This document shows positions 6,686-13,477 of a stretch of 41,443 bases of DNA, one piece after another. The stretch is from a virus. Numbering within the stretch: position 1 is the stretch's first letter; every line of letters begins with the position of its first letter. The translations under genes and the position numbers were made by a program. A model generated the notes under the pieces. That model ran no database searches. It saw nothing but the letters and a program-made list of their open reading frames with translations, and was not told the origin of the DNA. The stretch is taken from positions 1 through 41,443 of the IMG/VR virus record IMGVR_UViG_3300049912_000004, one strand, 5' to 3'.

Positions 6686-7904
6686 GTTCGCTCAATCTCC
6701 TTCTGGAAATGTTCACGTTGGCCTCGTCAATCTCCACACCGTGAAACAGACAACTGTGCATCAGCGATGCGATGCCAGTTGAGCCGCCGCCACAGAATGG
6801 ATCGAGTATCCACTGTCCCGGCAGGCAGACTTGGGTTACCACCGCTGCCATACCGCTGACAGACTGGCCCCAGTCGTGCGGGCCCTTCTCTGGCGCGTCA
6901 CTCACAAACACGTCTCCAAATATCTTTCCGCGATAGGCGTCGCCTTTGCGCGTGAACATGAGCAGTGGCTTCCATGTGGTGTTGACTTGGCGTTGTCGTA
7001 GTGGCGTTGGCTGTCCTGGCGTCAGGTAGGCCGCTGTCCAGTAGTAGTCCAGATGCGCCGTCATCATGGTCATGATCTCGTCTAGGTAGGACTGGCCACA
7101 CATCGCCACGAGTAGGCCACCAGGCCGTAACCACTCAAGGGCCCGGTGCGCCAATGTCTCATACAGTGGCAGGTATTCGCGGGGATAGGGCGGATCGGTG
7201 ATGATGAAGTCGTACTGGCGTGGTGCCGTCCAGGTGGTCATGTCGTCGTGGTAGACTTGCCAGCGGTCGGATGGTTGGATGTTCTGTACCGCCTGAGCCA
7301 TTGCAGCGCGTTCCTCTTTGCGTTTGCGCTCTTTCAGCACCTTCTTGGCCTTTGCCATTGTGAGTTTTCCAGACTCGATCTGTTCTGCCAAGTCGGGGGC
7401 TTCCATCCTCAGTCTCTTCATATCGCGGATATAATGGGCATTGGTTCCGGCGGCTTTTGCAGCCTTCTGCGCTGATTCCTGCTCGGTTTTAGACGGCGGA
7501 ACTTTTTCCGCCGTCTGCCCTGTCGTCTGGTATTCGCTGATCTTCCGCCGCCGTTCCTCTTCTGCCTCCGCCGCATATATCGGCTCTAACTTTTCGCCAA
7601 GCAAGATCTTCTGCTCAGTAGTCAAGTGTCGCCTGTGCAGATTCATTGACAACACAAAGTCAGTTGGCGATCCGTCTGCGTTCCAAGTGTGGAAGTATGG
7701 CTGTATGCCAGCCGCCACACATGCGCGGTGTCGGTTGCGCCCGTCCAGTATACTGCCGTCCGGGTGTAACGTGATCGGCTCCAGAAGACCATGCTCTGCT
7801 ATATCGGCCTTGAGTTGGTCAAAGTCAGCGCCTTCCAGCAGCGGGAACAGTTGCGCCGCTGCGTGGTATGGGCGGTCAAGTTCTGTCTGTAGCCAGTCGG
7901 TCAT
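6666..7904 (-). CDS. ParB-like nuclease domain fused to DNA methyltransferase
   Basis: 412 aa. Residues ~20-110 form a ParB/Srx-like domain (LEPITLHPDG, DGRNRHRA at 54-61, LHRRHLT). A charged helical middle (~110-210) follows, then a beta-class amino-methyltransferase with TDPPYP (D237-Y240) and SAM motif DPFCGGGSTG (from D368). Such fusions occur on phages and conjugative elements and modify DNA, commonly adenine. The ATG at 7904 has GGAG six bases upstream. It is the first gene behind its own promoter (8025-8053) and a structured leader. Paralogous in its second half to the gene at 829-1515. Confidence 0.85.
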   Translation of the reverse strand: MTDWLQTELDRPYHAAAQLFPLLEGADFDQLKADIAEHGLLEPITLHPDGSILDGRNRHRACVAAGIQPYFHTWNADGSPTDFVLSMNLHRRHLTTEQKILLGEKLEPIYAAEAEEERRRKISEYQTTGQTAEKVPPSKTEQESAQKAAKAAGTNAHYIRDMKRLRMEAPDLAEQIESGKLTMAKAKKVLKERKRKEERAAMAQAVQNIQPSDRWQVYHDDMTTWTAPRQYDFIITDPPYPREYLPLYETLAHRALEWLRPGGLLVAMCGQSYLDEIMTMMTAHLDYYWTAAYLTPGQPTPLRQRQVNTTWKPLLMFTRKGDAYRGKIFGDVFVSDAPEKGPHDWGQSVSGMAAVVTQVCLPGQWILDPFCGGGSTGIASLMHSCLFHGVEIDEANVNISRRRLSEHDQATI

Positions 7905-7924
7905 GTTGATCTCCACAAATGCAA

Positions 7925-8019
7925 AGCCCCGGTTGCTCGGCGGTTCCACTTGTCTAGGGTGGAGGTTGTGCCAAACAACCGGGGCTGATTGCCAATGTAT
8001 GAACCTCCGACCCTAGACA
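7925..8019 (-). promoter_or_regulatory. Structured 5' leader with two interleaved inverted repeats
   Basis: AGCCCCGGTTG (7925-7935) is perfectly complementary to 7976-7986. A 17-base arm at 7951-7967 (TGTCTAGGG...GGAGGTT) is complementary to 8002-8019 with one extra base. The arms alternate, so the RNA can form either of two hairpins or an H-type pseudoknot with loops of about 15, 8 and 15 bases. The promoter at 8025-8053 would start transcription at about 8018, right at the first arm, and the last arm ends ten bases before the GGAG of the ParB-methyltransferase gene. Layout fits a translational or attenuation switch. Confidence 0.65.
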
Positions 8020-8024
8020 CCTAC

Positions 8025-8053
8025 ATGGTATCACGGATCAAGGGGTCTGTCAA
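8025..8053 (-). promoter_or_regulatory. Sigma70-type promoter for the ParB-methyltransferase gene
   Basis: Minus strand: TTGACA (8048-8053), 17-base spacer, TACCAT (8025-8030). Perfect -35, a 4/6 -10, ideal spacing. The predicted start coincides with the first arm of the structured leader. It lies directly after the stop of the upstream gene. Confidence 0.65.
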
Positions 8054-8055
8054 GT

Positions 8056-8901
8056 CTACTGCACCTTGCACGAGCAACTGCACAGCACCGTCCCGCCTGC
8101 GCCTGGTGTCGGGCATGGTGCGCAGGCCGTCGGCGTTGGCTGTGGTGTGTACGTCGGATACGGTGTATACGTTGGCTGTGGCGTTGGGGCAGTGGCCCCG
8201 CCTGGAACGAGCACCATCTGCGCATCGTCCACGTACATGTCATTGTGCTTACCAGAATACTTGGTGCTACTCCAGATGGACACGCACGCCCAGGGCTTGA
8301 TCATCTGGACGGGCTGTGAGGTGTATTGCTTGTAGGTCGCACCGACATATTCCCAGTTGGAGAACACCGTGTCCTTGGCGAACCGAGAGCAGTCGCCGCG
8401 CGGGTTAATGCCAATGGTCAGGTAGATCTCAATCTCGCTCTTGCGCGGATCGTCGGTAGCACTTGCCCACGCCTGTGCCCACACCGATACCTGATAGACC
8501 TGGCCAACCTGCACCGGAATCGCCCCTTGCTGGACGCCAGCGTAATGGTTGCGATAGAACGAAAACCACATCTGGCTCTGCTGGCCGCTATGGACGCGGA
8601 TCGGGTCAATTGCCAAGGTCGCCGGTCTGTACTCAGGCCGAGCCGTGGGCACGCTGCCCAGGTTGCCGTCGTGAATAGCAGGATAGCCGGTCAAGCCATC
8701 CCAGTGAAACGGCTCCCACTGCGGTGCGATCTTGACTTCGCCCGCGCTCTCCCAGATGATAGGGTCGCCCTCAAAACTGGGATTCCTCAGCAGGTTCGCG
8801 CCCTGCGCCTGCACCTCTGTCCGTGGCGCGATGATCCACGCCGTGGCTGCAATCGGTATGAAGATCCCGACCAGGATGAATACGGCCGTCAATCGCCTCA
8901 T
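8056..8901 (-). CDS. Secreted carbohydrate-binding-like protein with Thr/Pro/Tyr linker
   Basis: 281 aa. A signal peptide (MRRLTAVFILVGIFIPIAATAW) is followed by NLLRNPSFEG (from residue 36), the hallmark opening of CBM4/9-like jelly-roll domains, ending near 235 with a typical VDDAQMVLV strand. Then comes a repetitive TPQPTYTPYP-like linker and a Cys-rich tail (CAPCP, CSCSCK). It should be exported and bind glycans. Linkers of this kind are common in Chloroflexota secreted proteins. ATG at 8901 has GGAGGTGG upstream. The plus-strand promoter at 8923 fires away from its start. Role could be surface masking or a host-derived moron. Confidence 0.75.
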   Translation of the reverse strand: MRRLTAVFILVGIFIPIAATAWIIAPRTEVQAQGANLLRNPSFEGDPIIWESAGEVKIAPQWEPFHWDGLTGYPAIHDGNLGSVPTARPEYRPATLAIDPIRVHSGQQSQMWFSFYRNHYAGVQQGAIPVQVGQVYQVSVWAQAWASATDDPRKSEIEIYLTIGINPRGDCSRFAKDTVFSNWEYVGATYKQYTSQPVQMIKPWACVSIWSSTKYSGKHNDMYVDDAQMVLVPGGATAPTPQPTYTPYPTYTPQPTPTACAPCPTPGAGGTVLCSCSCKVQ

Positions 8902-8922
8902 GCTCCACCTCCACAGTATGAC

Positions 8923-8951
8923 TTGACAAAGTCCGGTCTACATGATAGAAT
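8923..8951 (+). promoter_or_regulatory. Plus-strand sigma70-type promoter
   Basis: TTGACA (8923-8928), 17-base spacer, TAGAAT (8946-8951): perfect -35, 5/6 -10. It is the only plus-strand promoter recognised and faces against the direction of all genes. An intrinsic terminator for the same strand lies about 95 bases downstream. Confidence 0.8.
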
Positions 8952-8957
8952 ACAATC

Positions 8958-9066
8958 AGAACATCGTGGTATGGCTTGGCATGGCGGGGCTTGGTGCGAC
9001 GTGGCTGGGCCCGGCTTGGCTGGGTAAGGTATGGCAAGGCGAGGCTCCTTAACAGGAGCCTTTTGC
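8958..9066 (+). ncRNA. Candidate ~110-nt small RNA, antisense to the genome's coding direction
   Basis: Bounded by the promoter at 8923-8951 and the terminator at 9042-9068. The body consists of degenerate GGCNN-type pentamers (ATGGCTTGGC, ATGGCGGGGC, CCGGCTTGGC, ATGGCAAGGC). It lies in a gap between two minus-strand genes and would be antisense to any readthrough message covering the leader of the secreted protein gene. It could also code for an 18-residue peptide (ATG at 8971, M-A-W-H-G-G-A-W...) though no ribosome site precedes it; a second short frame starts at 9031 and runs through the terminator. RNA function is the simpler reading. Confidence 0.6.
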
Positions 9067-9068
9067 TT
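9042..9068 (+). terminator. Rho-independent terminator of the plus-strand RNA
   Basis: AGGCTCCT (9042-9049), loop TAAC, AGGAGCCT (9054-9061): a perfect 8-bp stem directly followed by a T-rich tract (TTTTGCTTT) on the plus strand. The minus strand has no T-tract after the stem, so it terminates plus-strand transcription only. Confidence 0.85.
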
Positions 9069-9097
9069 TGGCCGACATGCCATCATTGGTTAAGGAA

Positions 9098-9670
9098 CTA
9101 GGGCAACTTCAGCAGATCCCTCGCAAACGGTGAGGGATCTTGCGTGAAGGCATAAGTGCAAAGTTCCAGTTGCTTACTGGCAGACCACACGCGGGCAAAC
9201 CCAGACACCTTGAGTAGTTTGACCAACGATCCTTCGGAGAAGCCCGTTTTGTGTGCCATAAACTCGCTTCTCTGTCGGTAGGGTGCGAAACCGAAAATGA
9301 TGTCATCGACGTGGATATTGCCTCCCGGTGACGAATAGACAAAGCTGTCCACGTCTAGTTTGTCAGTAGCCACCAACCTAATCAGCGCCAGCAAATCAGG
9401 CACGCGCGTTTCAATCCACCCCTCTGGCTTGATTATATGCCTCATCCCCTTCAGGATTTCCGCCAATTCCCACGGTGGCATATGCTCCAAGAAGTGATTT
9501 GAGTATGCTGCGTCAAACTGTTCCGCTGGTAGCGTAGCCAGTTGCCGCGCGTCCAGCAGGATATCCGGCTCGGCTTCCGGCGCAATGTCCAACCGCACGA
9601 TATCCCAGCCCTGGTAATGTGGCGGGATCGGGATGCCCTTGCCACCCGCGCCAATGTTGAGAACTTTCAT
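9098..9670 (-). CDS. SAM-dependent methyltransferase (class I, type 11-like)
   Basis: 190 aa. N-terminal LNIGAGGKG is the glycine-rich SAM loop; RLDIAPEAEPDI gives the acidic residue after strand 2; SNHFLEHMPPWE and the IIKPEGWIETRVPDL segment are the usual features of small Rossmann methyltransferases that act on sugars, lipids or small molecules rather than DNA. ATG at 9670 has GAGGAA upstream. It follows the tail genes and precedes the secreted protein, so it may modify a surface glycan together with the glycosyltransferase at 17048-17845; substrate unknown. Confidence 0.8.
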   Translation of the reverse strand: MKVLNIGAGGKGIPIPPHYQGWDIVRLDIAPEAEPDILLDARQLATLPAEQFDAAYSNHFLEHMPPWELAEILKGMRHIIKPEGWIETRVPDLLALIRLVATDKLDVDSFVYSSPGGNIHVDDIIFGFAPYRQRSEFMAHKTGFSEGSLVKLLKVSGFARVWSASKQLELCTYAFTQDPSPFARDLLKLP

Positions 9671-9680
9671 GATTCGTTCC

Positions 9681-9908
9681 TCATGATGGTTGGCAGCAGT
9701 AGATCAGGCACCAGCCCGTGTCGCCGTCATAGTTGATGTAGAGGCAATCGCCGAGCGTGTCCCAATAGAATACCGATTCCGCCGCTGCGTGAACAGGCGC
9801 GCCGATGTTCCCCGACTGCATGATGGCATACTCCTTGCATTCGAGTGCGGCCACTCGGCGCTGTAGGTCGGCAACCTGGCGCACCAGTTCAGCGATGACA
9901 GGATCCAT
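9681..9908 (-). CDS. Small tail-region protein with short coiled coil
   Basis: 75 aa. Residues 1-25 (IAELVRQVADLQRRVAALE) form a heptad coiled coil, likely an oligomerisation stem; the rest (VFYWDTLGDCLYINYDGDTGW) looks like a small strand-rich cap ending in CC. It follows the hub protein by one base. Possibly a short tail-tip or chaperone component; not assigned to a family. Confidence 0.6.
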   Translation of the reverse strand: MDPVIAELVRQVADLQRRVAALECKEYAIMQSGNIGAPVHAAAESVFYWDTLGDCLYINYDGDTGWCLIYCCQPS

Positions 9909-9909
9909 T

Positions 9910-11001
9910 TTATACGCTCCTGTACTCTGGCTGTACGTCGATCGTCTCCTGACCTTCGGCGTCCAGACTGATGGTCACGGCTCGTACAATGCAGTCGAAC
10001 ACGAAGTCGCGATAGGTCGCCCGCACCCGGTCGCCCCAGTTCCAATCTCGACCAAACTGACATCCATCGGTATCGACCAGGTTGGCCGTCAATCGCTCCT
10101 TGGGCCGGCCCTCTGCCAACCGCGCGCGCGCGGCCTCGCGCACACAGTTGTCCGTCTGGCAATTGCGCGCGTCAGCGATGTCCTCGCGGCGGTTCCACGG
10201 CGCTTGTCCGACCCGGTCCAGGTCCTGCACCTCGACGGTGGTCCGCAGATCGTTGACGCCCTGGCCCAACCCATAGACGTAGTTGGCCTCCTCCGAGTAG
10301 TCGAATGTCAGCGTCGGGTTGGCCAGGTTTCCCTGGTATTGCGCGAACAGGACCCCCAAGCCAGTCAGGTCTTGCCGTGGCTGGCGAATGTAGGTGTGGA
10401 ACTCAGCGGCGATAGTCGTAGCACTGACATCCTCTGTCACGTCAAAGAAGACCTCATGACCCTCCTCTCGGCTGGACTGGTTGATCTCCTGGAGGATCTT
10501 GAGCACATTGCGCCAGGCGAACGCCTTTTCGAGTATCGGGCCAGCGCTGTCCGTTGTGGCTACAGAGAACCGACTCATCCGGCGTGGCCCAATGCCGCCC
10601 GCGCCCATGTTGAGATCCACCACGGCGGCCATCATGTCATCGGCTTCGTCCGTCATCACCGTCTCGGCCTCGTTGGCGTAGTAGCCATTGATGCGCCGCT
10701 GCAGCAGGTCGTTGAAATCCGGTCCGGCGATCTCCAGGATCTGCCGGTTCTCGTAGGTGCTATAGGTCCACTTGCGCACAAAGTATGTCCGATACAGCGA
10801 CAATCGCCCGCCGGTCGGCGCCCGCCACACCTGCACCATGCGATCCAACTTGATCAGGTCGGTATCGAATGACTCCGGCAGGCGCATGGACAGCCAACCG
10901 ACCTCGTTTGCCACGCGGGTGAACGTGCATCCGAGATGGCTGTCCAGCAGCGTGTGGCGCGTGCCGTTCTCAGTGGTGAACCAGAACTCGTAGCTTGCCA
11001 T
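9910..11001 (-). CDS. Tail hub/baseplate protein (ReqiPepy6 Gp37-like)
   Basis: 363 aa. The N-terminal pattern (SYEFWFTTENGT..., GWLSMRLPESFDTDLIKLDRMVQVWRAP, RTYFVRKWTYS, LEIAGPDFNDLLQRR) fits the siphovirus Gp37-like family that follows Dit and forms the tail hub, and the end carries a WNWGDRVRATY...IDVQPEYRS segment typical of the family's last domain. The ATG at 11001 follows the Dit-like gene's stop by a single base; no clear ribosome site, suggesting coupling. Context after tape measure and Dit supports the role. Confidence 0.75.
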   Translation of the reverse strand: MASYEFWFTTENGTRHTLLDSHLGCTFTRVANEVGWLSMRLPESFDTDLIKLDRMVQVWRAPTGGRLSLYRTYFVRKWTYSTYENRQILEIAGPDFNDLLQRRINGYYANEAETVMTDEADDMMAAVVDLNMGAGGIGPRRMSRFSVATTDSAGPILEKAFAWRNVLKILQEINQSSREEGHEVFFDVTEDVSATTIAAEFHTYIRQPRQDLTGLGVLFAQYQGNLANPTLTFDYSEEANYVYGLGQGVNDLRTTVEVQDLDRVGQAPWNRREDIADARNCQTDNCVREAARARLAEGRPKERLTANLVDTDGCQFGRDWNWGDRVRATYRDFVFDCIVRAVTISLDAEGQETIDVQPEYRSV

Positions 11002-11002
11002 A

Positions 11003-13477
11003 TCAATCCAGCGACCAGTAGCTATCTGCCCAGGTGGCCGTGACCGAGATGACCGGCCCGGCGGCGCACCAGACATACGCCGTAATCACATTCGTCCCCG
11101 GCTGCAGGCAGAACGTGCCCAGGTCAGAGCTAGGCAGGATGGCCGATGCGCGTCGTCCGAAGAACGACGACCAGACCTTCTTGCGGCTGGGCGTTGTATC
11201 CACGGTCAGCACCTCGCCCCCGAGCAGCGGGTAGTTGAAATGCAGCGTCTTGCCGGTCGTCTCGTTGCGAATCTGGTAGAGCGTAGCCAGCGGACCGCCC
11301 TTGTACACCGCCTCCAGGACGCGCTCGATCTTGAGCACCGGATAAGCGTTCTCGGTGCCGTCATTGGTGATAGTCACGCTACCGGCCATCTGTTCAGCCC
11401 CGGTCGAATCGTTGGCAACCCACACGTCATAGTTCTGGTCGATGACCGGATCGGGCACCCCAGTGTCAATGGCGTTGACCGCTGAACCAGCCCCCCAATA
11501 GAGATCGGGCAGGACCCACGAGGAGCCGTTCCAGATGGCAAAGTGCCGAGCTGCCATCCCTCCGATAACCACAAAGTCGCCGCCGACCCAGATCAATCCG
11601 TCCTCTGCAATATGGATCGAGTACACGGTATCATCTGCACCGGTAGACAGGGCAAACGGGACATGACCTTCCCAGCCGCGATAGCCGAGAATGTAGTCAG
11701 CATTGGCGATGCCCGCCGCGTTGGTGAACGCACCGCCAACGTAAAGGATATCATCGTGCGAGTGATTCATTGCGTACACGACGCCGTTCAGTGCGATGTC
11801 ATTGATCGCCGTCCATACCGCGCCGTACCCGTTGCAGGTAGCCCAATAGTCGGCGTCTCCATCACCGACCAGATTGGTGAAGTTGCCACCAATGGCGATG
11901 TAGTCCCGACTATCGATACTGATGGCATAGACGCATACCAGTGTCGTCGTGGCTGTCACGATGTCACCGACCGCTGTCCAGTTTGCGCCGTCCCAGCGAG
12001 CCAGGCAATGGGCCAGAGCCACGCCCTGTACATCAGTAAACGTGCCGCCCATGTACAGGTTCCCGGAATGGTCAAACTCCAGACAGCGCACGGAAGTGAA
12101 TGCCGCGCCGCCGGAGTTGGGGTTGCCGACTACCCCCCAGGCTGCACCGTCCCAAACGGCCACGTAGTCGGCGTTAGGGATCGCCGCCACGTCGGTGAAT
12201 GCCCCGCCGACGTAGATCTTGCCGTCCGGCCCCTCAGCAATGGCATACACGATGCCGTTCACGTCATGGTCTGCACCGACGTGCGCCCAGCCGGTGCCAG
12301 GGATATAGCGGGCTACGTAGTCGCGCCCATGGACGTTACCCCAGCCGGTAAAGTCACCGCCAATCCAGACTGACTTGTCGCTGGCAATACAGATGGCATT
12401 GATCGTGCCACCTGTAATTGGGTTGGCGGCCAGTCCCGTGGCACTCCATAACCCAGTGGTCATGAACCGTGCCGCGATGTAGCGCAGAGTTGCCGTGTCG
12501 TAAGAGTCCAGTACCGCCGCCGACTGGCCGATCTCGTACCAGTAGGGATCGGCTGCCAGGAAGCGCAAGGCCACGTTCTCCCAGGTGCAGTCACGGGCAT
12601 CGACCGCGTACTCCAGTCCGCCCTCGTAGTACGCCGAGATCTGCTTGTGGACCGTGGCCCCGGTGTAGCGGAATATGATCGGCTGATCGTCGGGCACCGC
12701 GTCTGGCTTGAGCACGTTGAGCAGCGCCTGACGCTTGGCGTGTAGGTTGGCAAAGCTGGTGCCCTGAATGAGACCGGTCATGGTGAATGGGCGACTTTGC
12801 GTCTTGTAGCCTTGCATCTCGCCGCCGGGAATGATGGCATAGGAGTCCAGCAGGTTGGCAATCGGCCCCATGCCCTCGCCCGAGACGCTACCCATCTTGA
12901 GGCCATACTGCGTGTCCAGATCGTACACGCGCCCGCCCGCGCGCGAGTAGGCGCTGCGCGTGCTTGTACTGGCGTGCGGTGCATTGTCCCAGGAACACCC
13001 CGGTTGATCACCGTCGCAGTAGGTGGTCCAGCCAGTCTTGGCCTCGACCTGCACGCCATCAACGTAAAAGTCGCCTGCGCCCGCGCCGTTCTGGTGGATG
13101 TAGAGTAGAGTGCCGGCGCAGTTTGCCGCCGCAACCTGTAGACCGTACACCGTCCAGTTGGCGTCCAGTACCTCGATCACAGCAGGTGCTGCATAGGCAA
13201 CGTTATTGAGCGACCAATCCCACGCTGCCGGGAGCGTGCCGCGTACTACCATTGACACGTAATGGTCTGCAGCTGCCAGGGTTGCCAGCGTCAACGTCAT
13301 GCCCTCGTTGTCGGCATTGCACTGGACGCGGTAGCTGTAGACGCCGTACTTGCTGTACGTCGTCTCGCGGGTGACGGTAGTACCCGCCTCCGCTGTGAAG
13401 TTTAGCGCGACCTCGGCTGACGGGTTGAGCACTCGGTTGTTGGTTGTCTCGGGTACGACGATCTTCCAATCGCTCAT
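11003..13477 (-). CDS. Distal tail protein (Dit-like) with inserted beta-propeller and N-terminal glycan-binding-like domain
   Basis: 824 aa, well above a plain Dit (~250-300). Residues ~15-150 look like a CBM4/9-type jelly roll (NRVLNPSAE..., DFYVDGVQVEA). ~185-335 is the Dit N-half (FTMTGLIQGTSFANLHAKRQALLNVLKPD, ALRFLAADPYWYE). ~340-665 holds six repeats of the form V-W/Y-V-GG-x-FT followed by an A-x-WDG-x-W unit, at about residues 372, 423, 476, 529, 580 and 630, i.e. a probable six-bladed propeller. ~695-824 is the Dit C-half (SVTITNDGTENAYPVLKI, LLGGEVLTVDTTPSRK). Start overlaps the tape measure stop as ATGA. Likely binds a host surface glycan during adsorption. Confidence 0.8.
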   Translation of the reverse strand: MSDWKIVVPETTNNRVLNPSAEVALNFTAEAGTTVTRETTYSKYGVYSYRVQCNADNEGMTLTLATLAAADHYVSMVVRGTLPAAWDWSLNNVAYAAPAVIEVLDANWTVYGLQVAAANCAGTLLYIHQNGAGAGDFYVDGVQVEAKTGWTTYCDGDQPGCSWDNAPHASTSTRSAYSRAGGRVYDLDTQYGLKMGSVSGEGMGPIANLLDSYAIIPGGEMQGYKTQSRPFTMTGLIQGTSFANLHAKRQALLNVLKPDAVPDDQPIIFRYTGATVHKQISAYYEGGLEYAVDARDCTWENVALRFLAADPYWYEIGQSAAVLDSYDTATLRYIAARFMTTGLWSATGLAANPITGGTINAICIASDKSVWIGGDFTGWGNVHGRDYVARYIPGTGWAHVGADHDVNGIVYAIAEGPDGKIYVGGAFTDVAAIPNADYVAVWDGAAWGVVGNPNSGGAAFTSVRCLEFDHSGNLYMGGTFTDVQGVALAHCLARWDGANWTAVGDIVTATTTLVCVYAISIDSRDYIAIGGNFTNLVGDGDADYWATCNGYGAVWTAINDIALNGVVYAMNHSHDDILYVGGAFTNAAGIANADYILGYRGWEGHVPFALSTGADDTVYSIHIAEDGLIWVGGDFVVIGGMAARHFAIWNGSSWVLPDLYWGAGSAVNAIDTGVPDPVIDQNYDVWVANDSTGAEQMAGSVTITNDGTENAYPVLKIERVLEAVYKGGPLATLYQIRNETTGKTLHFNYPLLGGEVLTVDTTPSRKKVWSSFFGRRASAILPSSDLGTFCLQPGTNVITAYVWCAAGPVISVTATWADSYWSLD

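Noticed and set aside
8326-9027. Plus-strand open frame ending in the pentamer repeats (M-A-W-H-G-G-A-W...)
   Set aside because: Most of it is antisense to the secreted protein gene, and the plus-strand promoter lies near its end, so only the short RNA region can be transcribed.
9805-10872. Long plus-strand open frame (355 codons)
   Set aside because: Mirrors the minus-strand tail hub gene; no ribosome site, no protein-like pattern. Antisense frames stay open here because of GC-rich codon use.
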